Shown: positions 29,865 through 39,651 of the stretch, in pieces
Layout: each line of letters opens with the position of its first letter
Position numbering within the stretch: the first letter of the stretch is position 1
Source of the DNA: Sutcliffiella sp. FSL R7-0096
Lineage (GTDB): Bacteria > Bacillota > Bacilli > Bacillales > Bacillaceae_I
Direction of reading: 5' to 3'
DNA: 64,000 nucleotides
NCBI RefSeq assembly: GCF_038595065.1
Contig: NZ_CP152003.1
Coordinates: 1,158,001 to 1,222,000 of the forward strand
Notes under the pieces: generated by a model
What the model saw: only the letters and a program-made list of their open reading frames with translations
What the model was told of the DNA's origin: nothing
Database searches by the model: none
Made by a program: the position numbers and the translations under genes

Positions 29865-31034
29865 ATGACAATGTCAGATGATACGAATTTTGTAGTGTCC
29901 AAAGAGGATTGGTCCCTCCATCGAAAAGGCCACGACGACCAAAAACGCCATCAGGAAAAGGTCCAGGAGGCTATCAAAAATAACTTACCAGATCTTATTA
30001 CTGAAGAGAACATTGTAATGTCCAATGGCAGAGAGGTCGTAAAGATTCCAATCAGGTCTTTAGATGAATACAGAATTCGTTATAATTATGACAAGAACAA
30101 GCATGTTGGCCAAGGAGATGGAGACAGTCAGGTCGGGGATGTTGTAGCCAGGGACGGGTCGGGTCAGCAGAAGGGGCCAGGTAAGGGGCAAGGAGCTGGA
30201 GATCAGGCCGGGGAGGACTATTATGAGGCGGAAGTTTCTCTGATGGATCTTGAAGCGGCATTGTTCAATCAGCTTGAACTGCCAAACCTGCAGCAAAAAG
30301 AGCGCGATGAGAATATCATCGAGCATTATGAATTTAACGATATCAGACGCACAGGTCTTATGGGGAATATAGATAAAAAACGTACGATGATGTCCGCCTA
30401 TAAGCGGAACGCGATGACAGGTACGGCAAGCTTTCATCCGATCTATCAGGAGGACCTCAAGTTCAAGACGTGGAACGAAGTGGTAAAGCCTGATTCCAAA
30501 GCGGTTGTTCTGATGATGATGGATACGAGTGGATCGATGGGAATGTGGGAGAAATATATGGCACGGAGCTTCTTTTTCTGGATGACACGATTCCTTAGAA
30601 CAAAGTATGAAACAGTGGATATCGAGTTTATTGCCCATCACACAGAGGCGAAGGTAGTCAGTGAAGAGGACTTTTTTTCTAAAGGGGAAAGCGGAGGAAC
30701 GATTTGTTCATCCGCGTACCGAAAGGCACTGGAGCTAATTGATACGAAATACAATCCAACGCGTTTCAACATTTATCCATTTCACTTCTCGGATGGTGAT
30801 AATCTGACTTCTGACAATCAGCGCTGTGTTAAATTGGTTGGAGAACTGATGAAGGTTTCCAATATGTTCGGGTATGGGGAAGTAAATCAATATAACAGAC
30901 ACTCTACATTGATGTCGGCATATAAGAATGTCAGTGATGAGAAGTTCAGGCATTACATTTTGAAACAAAAACCGGATGTATTTCATGCAATGAAGGAGTT
31001 TTTCAAGAAGGAGCAAAACAAAAAATTTGCTTGA
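29865..31034 (+). CDS. yhbH: Sporulation protein YhbH
   Basis: A 389-residue protein of the YeaH/YhbH family (DUF444), always linked to PrkA-type kinases. Seen: an N-terminal part with a Gly/Gln-rich low-complexity linker (about 82-116), then a von Willebrand A-like domain with the metal-site motif DTSGS (220-224) and GGTICSSAY near 271. The ATG at 29865 lies behind GGGAGGG. In B. subtilis it is expressed in the mother cell during sporulation; it probably serves as partner or target of PrkA. Confidence 0.95.
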   Translation: MTMSDDTNFVVSKEDWSLHRKGHDDQKRHQEKVQEAIKNNLPDLITEENIVMSNGREVVKIPIRSLDEYRIRYNYDKNKHVGQGDGDSQVGDVVARDGSGQQKGPGKGQGAGDQAGEDYYEAEVSLMDLEAALFNQLELPNLQQKERDENIIEHYEFNDIRRTGLMGNIDKKRTMMSAYKRNAMTGTASFHPIYQEDLKFKTWNEVVKPDSKAVVLMMMDTSGSMGMWEKYMARSFFFWMTRFLRTKYETVDIEFIAHHTEAKVVSEEDFFSKGESGGTICSSAYRKALELIDTKYNPTRFNIYPFHFSDGDNLTSDNQRCVKLVGELMKVSNMFGYGEVNQYNRHSTLMSAYKNVSDEKFRHYILKQKPDVFHAMKEFFKKEQNKKFA

Positions 31035-31038
31035 TTAA

Positions 31039-31062
31039 AACCAGCCGAGCGGGCTGGTTTTT
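31039..31062 (+). terminator. Terminator of yhbH
   Basis: AACCAGCC and GGGCTGGTT around GAGC, then T residues. A near-identical hairpin ends the EamA gene at 44696-44718. Confidence 0.88.
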
Positions 31063-31134
31063 CTTGTGGAAACTTTTTATACTTAGTTTTTCTCCTTGTT
31101 GATACGAACAGTCCTGATTGCATTCTTATAATAA

Positions 31135-32460
31135 TTATAGCTTGCTATCTTGTACTTTTCGTAGGAACGATAAGAAACGTAGGAACATATAACAACCGCA
31201 TAGGAATGTGGAAGTTATAAAACTGATCCAGATTGTCCCTAGATGTCCTGCACTTGAGGAAAATAAGAAGCTGATTAATATTGCAATGGCAGAGGTTAAT
31301 GGCACAAAACCTGAAAGGCGATCACGGCTGAAGATCATCCACAATACCGGTGATATTAATGCTGCATAGATACTCCCGAAGAAGAATAACAGCTCAATAA
31401 AAGTTGGTGATATGATAATGACAAACAGATATAGAACCAGACACTGCATACCTGTAATCCAGTAAGACAATCGAAATTTGTGTTGATTATCAAGAGGAAT
31501 AAATTCGCTGATTGCGTTCTTTACTGTTAGGACCGTTGTTGCATGAAGCTCTGCATTTAAAGTTGAGGAAATGGCACTAAAACAAAATAATACAAATACG
31601 GCAATTAATAAGGAAGAGTTAATTTTATATATCAGTTGAAAAAGTAAGATTTTCACATCATGAAAACTTCCACTGTAGACAACTACTAGTAGAAGGGAAG
31701 ATAAAGACAAAGGAATGGTTGCCCAAATGAGCCCGGTTAATGTAAATATGGAACGAATTCTGTTCTTTTTTAACATATAAACTCTCTGCCAGGTTGCCCT
31801 GTCAATTAAGACTTGTCCAAAACCGATGATGATCCCTGTAATCACAAAGTAAAACGTATCAATATTCCTCCAATATAATAGATAGGGATGGTAGAGTTGA
31901 ACACCCTCATATACCGGGTACACCCCATTTTGGATATAAAAATAAACAGGTATGAAAATGACAGCAGCAAATATGAATCCGATGCTTATACCGGAGAATT
32001 GCTGAATACGCTGCATGCCTCCGAGTCCTGCAATGATAAAACAAAATGAGAAGAAAAAAAACAAGCTTATATAAAGGGGGACAGGGAATATTAGCGAGAA
32101 AAGAATAGCTGCCCCAGTTGCTTGGACAAACATGGAATCCATACCCGTTACCAGGAGAAGGAGGATGGTGTACCAATATCCAACCGGAGTCGTCTTTTCT
32201 TTTAGCAAATCACCAATGGTTTGATGTAAGGGGTAACGCTTCCTTATATAAGTTGCGATGAATCCGAAAGCGATAAACGCAAAGGCACCCATTAGAGAGT
32301 ATCCAAGTCCACCTAATATACCGTATTTTATCAGAGCTTCTGGTGAAGAAAGGATGGTGTTTCCCGTTACCCATCTCGAAAGCAATGTGACGATACCAAA
32401 CCCGATTCCTAGTTGGAAGGTTCCCAGGATATAAATCGAATATTTCTTTTTGTCCATCAA
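31135..32460 (-). CDS. Sodium:solute symporter (SSS) family protein
   Basis: A 441-residue polytopic membrane protein with about 12 hydrophobic segments. The segment QVLIDRATWQRVYMLKKNR near 228-246 is the SSS-family loop between helices; GNTILSSPEALIKYG near the N-terminus also fits. The substrate is not evident. Its ATG overlaps the stop of the response regulator gene (ATGA), so it is the third gene of a kinase-regulator-symporter operon. It may be a transporter under control of, or a co-sensor for, that system. Confidence 0.78.
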   Translation of the reverse strand: MMDKKKYSIYILGTFQLGIGFGIVTLLSRWVTGNTILSSPEALIKYGILGGLGYSLMGAFAFIAFGFIATYIRKRYPLHQTIGDLLKEKTTPVGYWYTILLLLVTGMDSMFVQATGAAILFSLIFPVPLYISLFFFFSFCFIIAGLGGMQRIQQFSGISIGFIFAAVIFIPVYFYIQNGVYPVYEGVQLYHPYLLYWRNIDTFYFVITGIIIGFGQVLIDRATWQRVYMLKKNRIRSIFTLTGLIWATIPLSLSSLLLVVVYSGSFHDVKILLFQLIYKINSSLLIAVFVLFCFSAISSTLNAELHATTVLTVKNAISEFIPLDNQHKFRLSYWITGMQCLVLYLFVIIISPTFIELLFFFGSIYAALISPVLWMIFSRDRLSGFVPLTSAIAILISFLFSSSAGHLGTIWISFITSTFLCGCYMFLRFLSFLRKVQDSKL

Positions 32461-33149
32461 TGTGTTCCCTCAAATTTATAATCCCGTGGGGTTTTTCCAT
32501 AATGCTTTTTAAACTGCTGACTAAAATAGTGCTGGCTGTTAAATCCACATTCATCAGCAATGGTGGAAATATGCATATTCGGGTTTTTAGTAAGTAAATC
32601 GGCAGCGATTTCAATTCTATATTTATTTAGGTATTCTGAAAAACCAATCCCTACTTCTTCCATGAACTTACGGCTGAAATAAATAGGGTTCATGTGTATT
32701 TTGGACGAGAGATATGGAAGTGTTAGTTTATCTTTGTATTCCTGTTGGATTATTAATATAGCCTGCTGGATGGCGGGACTGTAATTCCCCCGATGTTTGA
32801 ATTTATACAGTACTTCAACCAGTTCCGCTTCAATCAAAGGTTTTGTCAAATAATCTGCGACACCAATTTTAATGGAGGTTTGTGCATATTCAAAGGTTTG
32901 AAAGGCAGTCAAAATGATGAACTCCATATTAGTATGTTTAGTCTTTAATAGTTTGCCAAGTTCGAGGCCATTTTTACCCGGCAGGTGAATATCCAGGAAA
33001 GATAAATCAATATGCTGCTTATCACAAATGTTCCATGCCTGTGCTGCATCAAAAGCGTGATAGACCTTCCATTTGGGATAATGCTTGTGCAATAGATATG
33101 TTAGTTGTTCAATTTCTAGTTGTTCATCATCCACTAATAAAATGTTCAT
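32457..33149 (-). CDS. AraC-type response regulator (YesN-like)
   Basis: A 230-residue protein. The receiver domain is residues 1-115 with acidic pair DD (7-8), phospho-acceptor Asp53 in FLDIHLPG, and KPL near 102. Two helix-turn-helix motifs of the AraC family fill about 130-230, with CGFNSQHYFSQQFKKHYG as the second-helix signature. The start is placed at ATG 33149 (MNILLVDDEQ); the frame is open 26 codons further up, but that is inside the kinase gene. Its start overlaps the kinase stop by 23 bp. It is likely to activate nearby transporter genes. Confidence 0.9.
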   Translation of the reverse strand: MNILLVDDEQLEIEQLTYLLHKHYPKWKVYHAFDAAQAWNICDKQHIDLSFLDIHLPGKNGLELGKLLKTKHTNMEFIILTAFQTFEYAQTSIKIGVADYLTKPLIEAELVEVLYKFKHRGNYSPAIQQAILIIQQEYKDKLTLPYLSSKIHMNPIYFSRKFMEEVGIGFSEYLNKYRIEIAADLLTKNPNMHISTIADECGFNSQHYFSQQFKKHYGKTPRDYKFEGTH

Positions 33150-33918
33150 TCTGCTTGGCCCCCTTTTCGTTGTAGGTAGAGTATGATACAGGCCATGTGA
33201 CAACTGCGCGTGTTCCGCCGGGTTCATGATATAGCTCTAGAGAAGCCTCTTCTTCTGTATACATAAGGCTCAATCTCCTTCTGATGTTGTTTAGGCCATG
33301 TCCTGTACCAGTATCATCATTACCTGAATGCACACCTTTCGAACTGTTCCAAACCGTTAGTAATATATGTGAACCTGAAAGGGATATGGAAATACTTAAA
33401 TTTGCTTCGCCTGGGTACTTCTCGAAAGAATGTTTAAAAGCATTTTCTACAAGGGTTTGAATAAGAAAAGGGAGTATTGTTGCTTTTTTTATTTCTTCCT
33501 CCATATTGAGAGTGTAGGATAGACGTGATTGAAACCGAATTTTTTGTATCTGTAGATAATGGCCTGCATATTCCATTTCTTCTTCGACCGTGCATATAAA
33601 ATGATCTGATTTATATTTGGCTTTTAAGAACTTAGAAAACACTTCAATCGCCCGAACTAATTCTTCTATCCTATTAAGCCTTGCCAGGCTAAGGATGGAA
33701 TTAAGGGTATTGAAAAAGAAATGGGGCTGAATCTGTTGGTTCAGCTGAAAATACTTTGCTTGTTGGAGTTCTTTTTCCAGCTTGATTTTATTTGTTTGGT
33801 TTTCTAACAGGTCAATTCTTTTTTCAAAGATGAATAAAAACAATAAAGTAAAAGCTCCCACTAAAGGAGCAAGTACGCAGAACATGACATAAAGAGAAAA
33901 ATCCTCTATCTGGAGCAT
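33127..33918 (-). CDS. Sensor histidine kinase, YesM/LytS type
   Basis: A 263-residue kinase. One N-terminal membrane segment (about 8-31), a short coiled coil (about 36-58), then the HisKA-type box QIQPHFFFNTLNSI with phospho-acceptor His66, the N-box LVENAFKHS and the G-box GTGHGLNNIRRRL. It lacks a large extracellular sensor, so signal input must come through the membrane segment or a partner, perhaps the co-transcribed SSS transporter. The ATG is behind AAGGAACCCC-type sequence with weak GGGGG. First gene of the operon, separated from the oppF-like gene by a terminator. Confidence 0.9.
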   Translation of the reverse strand: MLQIEDFSLYVMFCVLAPLVGAFTLLFLFIFEKRIDLLENQTNKIKLEKELQQAKYFQLNQQIQPHFFFNTLNSILSLARLNRIEELVRAIEVFSKFLKAKYKSDHFICTVEEEMEYAGHYLQIQKIRFQSRLSYTLNMEEEIKKATILPFLIQTLVENAFKHSFEKYPGEANLSISISLSGSHILLTVWNSSKGVHSGNDDTGTGHGLNNIRRRLSLMYTEEEASLELYHEPGGTRAVVTWPVSYSTYNEKGAKQNEHFISG

Positions 33919-33940
33919 GGAAGGAACCCCCTCGTGAAAC

Positions 33941-33969
33941 GGAAAAGGGGAGGTGAAAAAACCCCTCCG
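33941..33969 (-). terminator. Terminator between ABC importer operon and kinase operon
   Basis: On the minus strand GGAGGGG and CCTCCCC pair around TTTTTTCA and are followed by TTTT. It separates the two minus-strand operons. Confidence 0.7.
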
Positions 33970-34022
33970 CTATTTCTTTCTCTCTATTATTTTAATTCAA
34001 ATCATGTAATTGTAAATGGTTA

Positions 34023-35018
34023 TTATTTGACAAGATGACAGCTTACATAATGTTGGTTGTTCCATTTTTTTAATGGAGGTTCTACCTTTTTACATGTTTC
34101 ATTTGCTAAAGGACAGCGGGTATGGAACCTGCATCCAGTTGGTGGATCTATTGGGGAAGGAACATCTCCTTTTAGTACAATCTTTTCTTTTTTTGCATCC
34201 AAATCCGGTGTAGGAATAGCCGACAGAAGTGCTTGAGTATAGGGATGCTGTGGCCTTTCAAAAATACTTTTCTTTTCGGCTATCTCCACAATTTTCCCCA
34301 GGTACATGACCATGACCCTATCTGAAATATGCCGCACGACACTAAGGTCATGCGAAATGAACAAGTAAGTCAAGCCAAAGTCTTTTTGTAAATCCTTCAG
34401 TAGGTTAAGGATTTGCGCTTGAATGGAGACATCAAGTGCAGAAACGGCTTCATCACAAATGATTAATTTTGGATTTACTGCTAAGGCACGGGCGATGCCG
34501 ATACGCTGTCGCTGACCACCGCTGAATTCATGTGGATAACGATTCAATGCCTCCGCTGGCAAACCTACACACTCTAGTAACTCGAGCATTCGTTCCATTC
34601 TCTTCTGTTTAGGGATCACCTGCTGGATGGCCATGGCTTCATTCAATGTTTGTTTAATGGTTCTTCTTGGATTAAGCGAAGCAAATGGATCTTGGAAGAT
34701 TACTTGTAAATCTGCACGCACCTTTCTCATTTCTGTATTGGATATTCGAACAAGGTCTTTATCATTGAACACAATCTCTCCGTCAGTCGGCTGTTCAAGT
34801 CGGAGGATGGACCGTCCCGTTGTCGATTTTCCACAACCTGATTCACCGACGATACTTAATGTTTCCCCTTCCTTCAATTCAAAGGAAATATCGTCTACCG
34901 CTTTAACAAATGATGTTGGTTTGAAAAGCGAGTCTTTTTTTATGGGAAAATATTGCTTGAGGTTTTTAACTGATAAAAGTACACGTTTTGCTTCTTTTTT
35001 GGTTACTAGTTCCATCAT
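34023..35018 (-). CDS. Peptide/nickel-type ABC importer ATPase (OppF-like), system 1
   Basis: A 331-residue ATPase of the OppF/DppF class. Seen: Walker [10 protein letters not shown], signature [10 protein letters not shown] (here [10 protein letters not shown]), Walker [13 protein letters not shown], and the C-terminal cysteine-rich oligopeptide-transporter tail CRFHTRCP with CxxC-type spacing, known to hold an iron-sulfur cluster or metal in some homologues. The ATG at 35018 follows GGGGACAAC; an upstream TTG at 35039 would overlap the oppD-like gene. Last gene of the C-B-D-F operon. Confidence 0.93.
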   Translation of the reverse strand: MMELVTKKEAKRVLLSVKNLKQYFPIKKDSLFKPTSFVKAVDDISFELKEGETLSIVGESGCGKSTTGRSILRLEQPTDGEIVFNDKDLVRISNTEMRKVRADLQVIFQDPFASLNPRRTIKQTLNEAMAIQQVIPKQKRMERMLELLECVGLPAEALNRYPHEFSGGQRQRIGIARALAVNPKLIICDEAVSALDVSIQAQILNLLKDLQKDFGLTYLFISHDLSVVRHISDRVMVMYLGKIVEIAEKKSIFERPQHPYTQALLSAIPTPDLDAKKEKIVLKGDVPSPIDPPTGCRFHTRCPLANETCKKVEPPLKKWNNQHYVSCHLVK

Positions 35019-35031
35019 GTTGTCCCCTTTC

Positions 35032-36030
35032 TTATACAACTGATTTTTTCCATTCCTCTGAATACATCCAACATCGAACTTGTCCCTCCCCAGCTTGCAG
35101 AGTGGTCAGTTTTGGCGCTTTTGTCTTGCATAGTGAATTTGCGTGAGGACAGCGGTTGGCAAACCTACAGCCTTGGACCTGAGAAAAGGGACTTGGAACG
35201 TTTCCGCTAATCGTTGGTAAATACTCATGATCTTCATTTATTTTTGGTAAAGAAGCCAATAGCCCTTGGGTGTAGGGGTGTTTCGGATTTCTAAAAAGCT
35301 CTTCTTTAGATGCATATTCCACAACGTTTCCAGCATACATGACGACTACTGTATCACAGGTTTCTGCCACCACTCCAAGGTCATGGGTAATCATCATAAC
35401 CCCCATCCCAAGCTTTACTTGCAATTCCTTAATTAATTGGAGAATCTGTGCTTGAATGGTCACGTCCAGTGCAGTGGTTGGTTCATCGGCGATGAGAACT
35501 TCAGGGGAGCAAGCAAGTGCCATGGCAATCATCACCCTTTGCCTCATACCGCCACTCAACTGAAATGGCTCTTGCTTTGCACGCTTTTCAGGAGAAGGAA
35601 TTCCTACAAGACGTAGCATCTCCACCGCTTTTTTCCAGGCTTCCTTTTTACTGAGCTTTTCATGAAGTCTAATGCCTTCTGCTATTTGTTCACCTACACT
35701 GATAACTGGATTAAGAGACGTCATAGGTTCCTGAAAAATCATGGAGATGTCATTCCCGCGTATTTTTCTCAGTTGGTTTTCAGTCATATTCACAAGGTCT
35801 TGGCCTTTAAATAATATAGAGCCTTCCACTATTCTTCCGGGTGGGGAAGGAATCAGCCTAAGAATAGACAGGGAAGTAATACTTTTCCCGCAACCTGATT
35901 CCCCGACAATTCCCAAGGTCTCCCCTTTGTGCAAAACTAGATTTACCCCATCCACGGCTTTACTAATTCCTTTATTCGAGAAGAAATGAGTTTTGAGGCC
36001 GTTTACTTCTAATAGTTTTTCACTCACCAT
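35032..36030 (-). CDS. Peptide/nickel-type ABC importer ATPase (OppD-like), system 1
   Basis: A 332-residue ATPase. Seen: Walker A GESGCGKS, signature [10 protein letters not shown], Walker [12 protein letters not shown] and the C-terminal [10 protein letters not shown] tail. It is paired with the OppF-like ATPase as the two non-identical motor subunits. It starts 13 bp after the oppB-like stop, behind AAAAGGAG. It shows close similarity to the second-system copy at 50182-51204 along its whole length. Confidence 0.93.
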   Translation of the reverse strand: MVSEKLLEVNGLKTHFFSNKGISKAVDGVNLVLHKGETLGIVGESGCGKSITSLSILRLIPSPPGRIVEGSILFKGQDLVNMTENQLRKIRGNDISMIFQEPMTSLNPVISVGEQIAEGIRLHEKLSKKEAWKKAVEMLRLVGIPSPEKRAKQEPFQLSGGMRQRVMIAMALACSPEVLIADEPTTALDVTIQAQILQLIKELQVKLGMGVMMITHDLGVVAETCDTVVVMYAGNVVEYASKEELFRNPKHPYTQGLLASLPKINEDHEYLPTISGNVPSPFSQVQGCRFANRCPHANSLCKTKAPKLTTLQAGEGQVRCWMYSEEWKKSVV

Positions 36031-36042
36031 ATTTCACTCCTT

Positions 36043-36963
36043 TTAGTTCAATTCAATTCGTTTATTAAAAATGCGATAGAGTAAATCGACCAATAGATTT
36101 ACAAGTACGAAGATAAGGGACGCAACAAGTACTCCACCTTGTACCATTGGCAAATCTCGCATTCTGATAGATTCCACAATCAATCTTCCCAGCCCGTTAA
36201 TGGCAAATATGGATTCTGTAAGGACAGTACCGCCAAGCAATGCGCCAAATTGAAGTCCTACCACGGTGATGACAGGAATTAAAGCATTTCGCAGAGCATG
36301 TTTTGAAATGATAATTTGTTCTCGGAGTCCTTTTGCACGCGCAGTCCGAATATAGTCCTGCCTGATGACTTCGAGCATACTTGATCTGGTCATCCTAGCA
36401 ACTATTGCAGCGCCACCAGCACCAAGTGTGAGGGCGGGGAGGATAATGTGCTGCCAGCTATCCCAGCCTGCTACCGGCAGGAGTTGAAGTTTGACGGAAA
36501 ATATATACATGAGCATAAGGCCAAACCAAAAACTTGGGATGGAGATCCCTATGAGGGCAATTAACATGACTGACAAATCAGAGACGGAATAAGGCTTAAT
36601 GGCAGAAATGATACCAGCCGCCATGCCTAAGACGATCGTTATAAGGATACTGAAAAGAGCTAGTTCCATCGTAATAGGGAGTCTTACCATGATTTCATCA
36701 AGGACAGGTTTATTATTTTTAATGGATACCCCAAGATCTCCTTTGAAAATGTTCGTTAAGTAATCAAAGTACTGGACATATAGCGGTTGATTTAACCCCA
36801 ATTGAGTCCGTATTCCTTCTATTGTTTCTTTTGAAGCACCCTCCCCCGCCAAGAGAACAGCTGGATCTCCAGGAACCATCTGCATAATTAGAAAAACAAC
36901 CAAGGTTACACCTATTAATACGGGAATCATTTGAACCAAACGTTTTATTAAAAAAGAAATCAT
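36043..36963 (-). CDS. Peptide-type ABC importer permease (OppB/DppB-like), system 1
   Basis: A 306-residue inner-membrane subunit with six hydrophobic segments. The N-terminus (KRLVQMIPVLIGVTLVVF) and the EAA-type coupling loop IRTARAKGL near residue 205 are family hallmarks. It is the second gene of the operon, 16 bp after the oppC-like gene, behind AAAGGAGG. It pairs with the OppC-like permease to form the pore. Confidence 0.93.
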   Translation of the reverse strand: MISFLIKRLVQMIPVLIGVTLVVFLIMQMVPGDPAVLLAGEGASKETIEGIRTQLGLNQPLYVQYFDYLTNIFKGDLGVSIKNNKPVLDEIMVRLPITMELALFSILITIVLGMAAGIISAIKPYSVSDLSVMLIALIGISIPSFWFGLMLMYIFSVKLQLLPVAGWDSWQHIILPALTLGAGGAAIVARMTRSSMLEVIRQDYIRTARAKGLREQIIISKHALRNALIPVITVVGLQFGALLGGTVLTESIFAINGLGRLIVESIRMRDLPMVQGGVLVASLIFVLVNLLVDLLYRIFNKRIELN

Positions 36964-36979
36964 CCTTTTACCTCCTTTT

Positions 36980-37876
36980 TTATTTCATTCTTGGATCTAA
37001 AGCATCGCGAAGGCCATCTCCGAAAATATTAAAGCCTAAAACTAAAATGGAAATGGCAAGGCCAGGAAATAGGGCCATATAGGGTGCGCTAAATAAGAAA
37101 TCCCTTCCACTACTAAGCATGGTTCCCCATTCTGGTGAAGGTGGCTGAGCTCCAAGTCCTAAAAAGGACAACCCTGCTGCTGATAAAATGGCAGTGGCCA
37201 ATCTTAAGGAACCCTGTACGATGATCGGGGAGAGAATATTTGGGAGTATATGAATGAATATGATTGTTATATCCCTTGCTCCCAACGATCGGATCGCATC
37301 TATATATTCTAGCTTCTTGACTTCCAATGTAGAGCCCCTTACTATGCGGGCAAATAAAGGAACAGAGAATACCCCCACTGCTATGGTTACGTTGATTAAG
37401 CTGGGACCTAATGCACTGATAATAGCTAAAGCCAACAGAATACCTGGGAAAGCAAGCATGACATCAATTATTCTCATCACAATGGAGTCAACCCATCTGC
37501 CGTAGTAACCGGCAACCAATCCAAGCACAATTCCAAATACCGCCCCGAATAGTACAGAGGCAAAGCCGACACCCATTGATAAGCGGGAACCATAAATTAT
37601 TCTGCTAAGTATATCCCTTCCTTTATCGTCCGTCCCCATCCAATGTTCCATTGAGGGGGAGTGCATGCGATTGTCCAAGTTGATTTCATATGGATCATAA
37701 GGTGCCAACCAAGGTGCGAGTGCAGCTACTGTCAAATAAAATAAAATGATGATTCCACCTGCCACTGCTGCTTTGTTTCTAGATAGTTTATAAATGATTT
37801 CTTTCCATTTTTCTAATCGAGGATTACTCGTTTCCTCAGCAAGAATTGTTTCTCCCGTCTTTACTTGAACTTCCAT
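36980..37876 (-). CDS. Peptide-type ABC importer permease (OppC/DppC-like), system 1
   Basis: A 298-residue membrane subunit. A cytoplasmic N-terminus of about 35 residues is followed by six hydrophobic segments; GTDDKGRDILSRIIYG and the coupling loop DAIRSLGARD are typical of OppC. It is first in its operon, whereas B usually precedes C in opp/dpp operons. The start follows GGGAGGACA. The divergent gene at 38064 codes a binding protein, so both sets are probably driven from the shared 187-bp region. Confidence 0.93.
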   Translation of the reverse strand: MEVQVKTGETILAEETSNPRLEKWKEIIYKLSRNKAAVAGGIIILFYLTVAALAPWLAPYDPYEINLDNRMHSPSMEHWMGTDDKGRDILSRIIYGSRLSMGVGFASVLFGAVFGIVLGLVAGYYGRWVDSIVMRIIDVMLAFPGILLALAIISALGPSLINVTIAVGVFSVPLFARIVRGSTLEVKKLEYIDAIRSLGARDITIIFIHILPNILSPIIVQGSLRLATAILSAAGLSFLGLGAQPPSPEWGTMLSSGRDFLFSAPYMALFPGLAISILVLGFNIFGDGLRDALDPRMK

Positions 37877-37976
37877 TGAATGTCCTCCCTTACAAGTGAT
37901 GTGTTTAAAATTATCAAAATTTCAAACAAAGTAAATAATTTTAAGATAAGATGTCAAAATATTTTAAAAACAAGTA

Positions 37977-37991
37977 AATATTCTGAAAATA
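37977..37991. promoter_or_regulatory. CodY-like box before binding protein 1
   Basis: AATATTCTGAAAATA differs from the CodY consensus AATTTTCWGAAAATT at two positions. It lies in the divergent control region, 73 bp before the binding-protein start. CodY would repress uptake when branched-chain amino acids and GTP are plentiful. Confidence 0.45.
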
Positions 37992-38063
37992 AAAGGTGAA
38001 TCTTTTTTTTATAATGCAACTATGCAAGAAAATCACGAGAATTCATTGGAGGGGGAGAATGAA

Positions 38064-39638
38064 ATGGTGAAGGACAGAAAGTTTAGAAATTTTATCATGT
38101 TTTTTGTATTTATTTTAATGTTGTCATTTATAAGTGCTTGTTCAACGTCTTCGAACAGTTCAAATGGTTCTGAGAGCAATGCCCGGTCGGAAGAAAAGGG
38201 AGGAAGCTTAATCATCGCGCGTCTTTCTGATGCAACCAGGTTAGATCCACACTTTATAACAGACATACCTTCTGCCAATATCATCTATCAAAAAGTATAT
38301 GAAACGTTGGTGATGACGAATAAGGATATGGAGATAGAACCTTTGCTTGCTACGGAATGGCAGCAACTTGATGAGGTAACATGGGAGTTTTCATTAAAAG
38401 AAGGAGTGAGCTTTCATGATGGGACTCCTTTTAACGCAGAGGCGGTGAAAGTAACATTCGACCGTGTTTTGGATCCAGGAACGGGTTCACCTCAGCGTGA
38501 AAAATTATCGATGATTAAGGAGATTGAAATAGTGGACGAGTATACCGTGCATATGCATCTTGATTATCCATATGCTCCGTTGCTTTCCATTCTTGCAAGT
38601 AATGAGGGTAGCATCATCTCCCCAAAGGTGATTAAAGAAAAGGAGGACTCATTATCCCAACATCCAGTAGGAACAGGACCATTTATTTTTGAATCTTGGA
38701 ATACCGGTCAGGATATAACTTTGGTCAAGAATCCCTCCTATTGGGGGCAAGAGCCGAATCTGGATGAAGTGGTTTTTAAAGTGGTACCGGAAGATGCAAC
38801 AAGGCTTGCATTAATTGAAACCGGAGAAGCACATGTTTCTGATCAGGTTCCAGTAACAGAACTAGATCGTATAGAGAAATCGAATTCCATGAGCTTGTAT
38901 CGTACAGAGGGACTTGGAGTTGAATATATAGGGTTTAATATAGAAAGTAAGGCAGTAAATGATGTCCGTGTCCGAAAGGCGATCAGTCATGCGATTGAAA
39001 GAGAAGCTATTCTAAAAGGTGTTTATAACAATGTCGGAACGATAGCAAACTCTGCTATGAGTCCGAAAGTATTTGGTTACAGCGAAAACATCAAGGCATA
39101 TGAATACGACATAAATAAAGCAAAGAAATTACTGAAAGAAGCAGGCTATAAGGACGGTTTATCACTGAACCTGCTTACTAGTGATAGGAAAGAACGAATT
39201 AATATGGCAGAAGTGATTCAATCTCAATTAAAGGGGATAGGTGTGGATGTTTCTATTCAAGTTTTGGAATATGGGGCATATTTAGAAATGATCGATAAAG
39301 GTGACCATGATTTGTTTATTGGTGGATGGGGGAATGCGACAGGGGATGGAGATTATAATCAATACAATCTCTTCCATACAGCATCTCAAGGACCACCCGG
39401 CAATCATTTTTATTACAGCAATGAGGAAGTAGATACTATTATTGAAGATGCCAGGGAAGAAATGGATCAGGAAAAACGTAAAGAACTATATGAGAAAGCG
39501 ATGCAGATCCAAATGGATGATGCCGTATACGTTCCGATAAGAAATTATGAACATTTGGCTGTCTATACAAAAGGGGTAGAAGGAATTTGGTTGAATGCCT
39601 CTAATTACATTATGCTAAACGACGTCACGATTAAGTAG
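38064..39638 (+). CDS. Solute-binding lipoprotein family 5 (peptide/opine type), copy 1
   Basis: A 524-residue substrate-binding lipoprotein. Signal peptide and lipobox FISAC place the mature Cys near residue 26; a Ser/Asn-rich linker tethers the family 5 domain (ATRLDPHFITD near 61). It delivers ligands to the divergent OppCBDF-like permease. ATG 38064 lies after GGAGGGGGAG; the longer frame from 38022 lacks a binding site. Strongly similar to the next gene. Ligand unknown; neighbouring amidohydrolases suggest a small amide or N-heterocyclic compound. Confidence 0.92.
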   Translation: MVKDRKFRNFIMFFVFILMLSFISACSTSSNSSNGSESNARSEEKGGSLIIARLSDATRLDPHFITDIPSANIIYQKVYETLVMTNKDMEIEPLLATEWQQLDEVTWEFSLKEGVSFHDGTPFNAEAVKVTFDRVLDPGTGSPQREKLSMIKEIEIVDEYTVHMHLDYPYAPLLSILASNEGSIISPKVIKEKEDSLSQHPVGTGPFIFESWNTGQDITLVKNPSYWGQEPNLDEVVFKVVPEDATRLALIETGEAHVSDQVPVTELDRIEKSNSMSLYRTEGLGVEYIGFNIESKAVNDVRVRKAISHAIEREAILKGVYNNVGTIANSAMSPKVFGYSENIKAYEYDINKAKKLLKEAGYKDGLSLNLLTSDRKERINMAEVIQSQLKGIGVDVSIQVLEYGAYLEMIDKGDHDLFIGGWGNATGDGDYNQYNLFHTASQGPPGNHFYYSNEEVDTIIEDAREEMDQEKRKELYEKAMQIQMDDAVYVPIRNYEHLAVYTKGVEGIWLNASNYIMLNDVTIK

Positions 39639-39651
39639 AAGGGGGAAAGAC

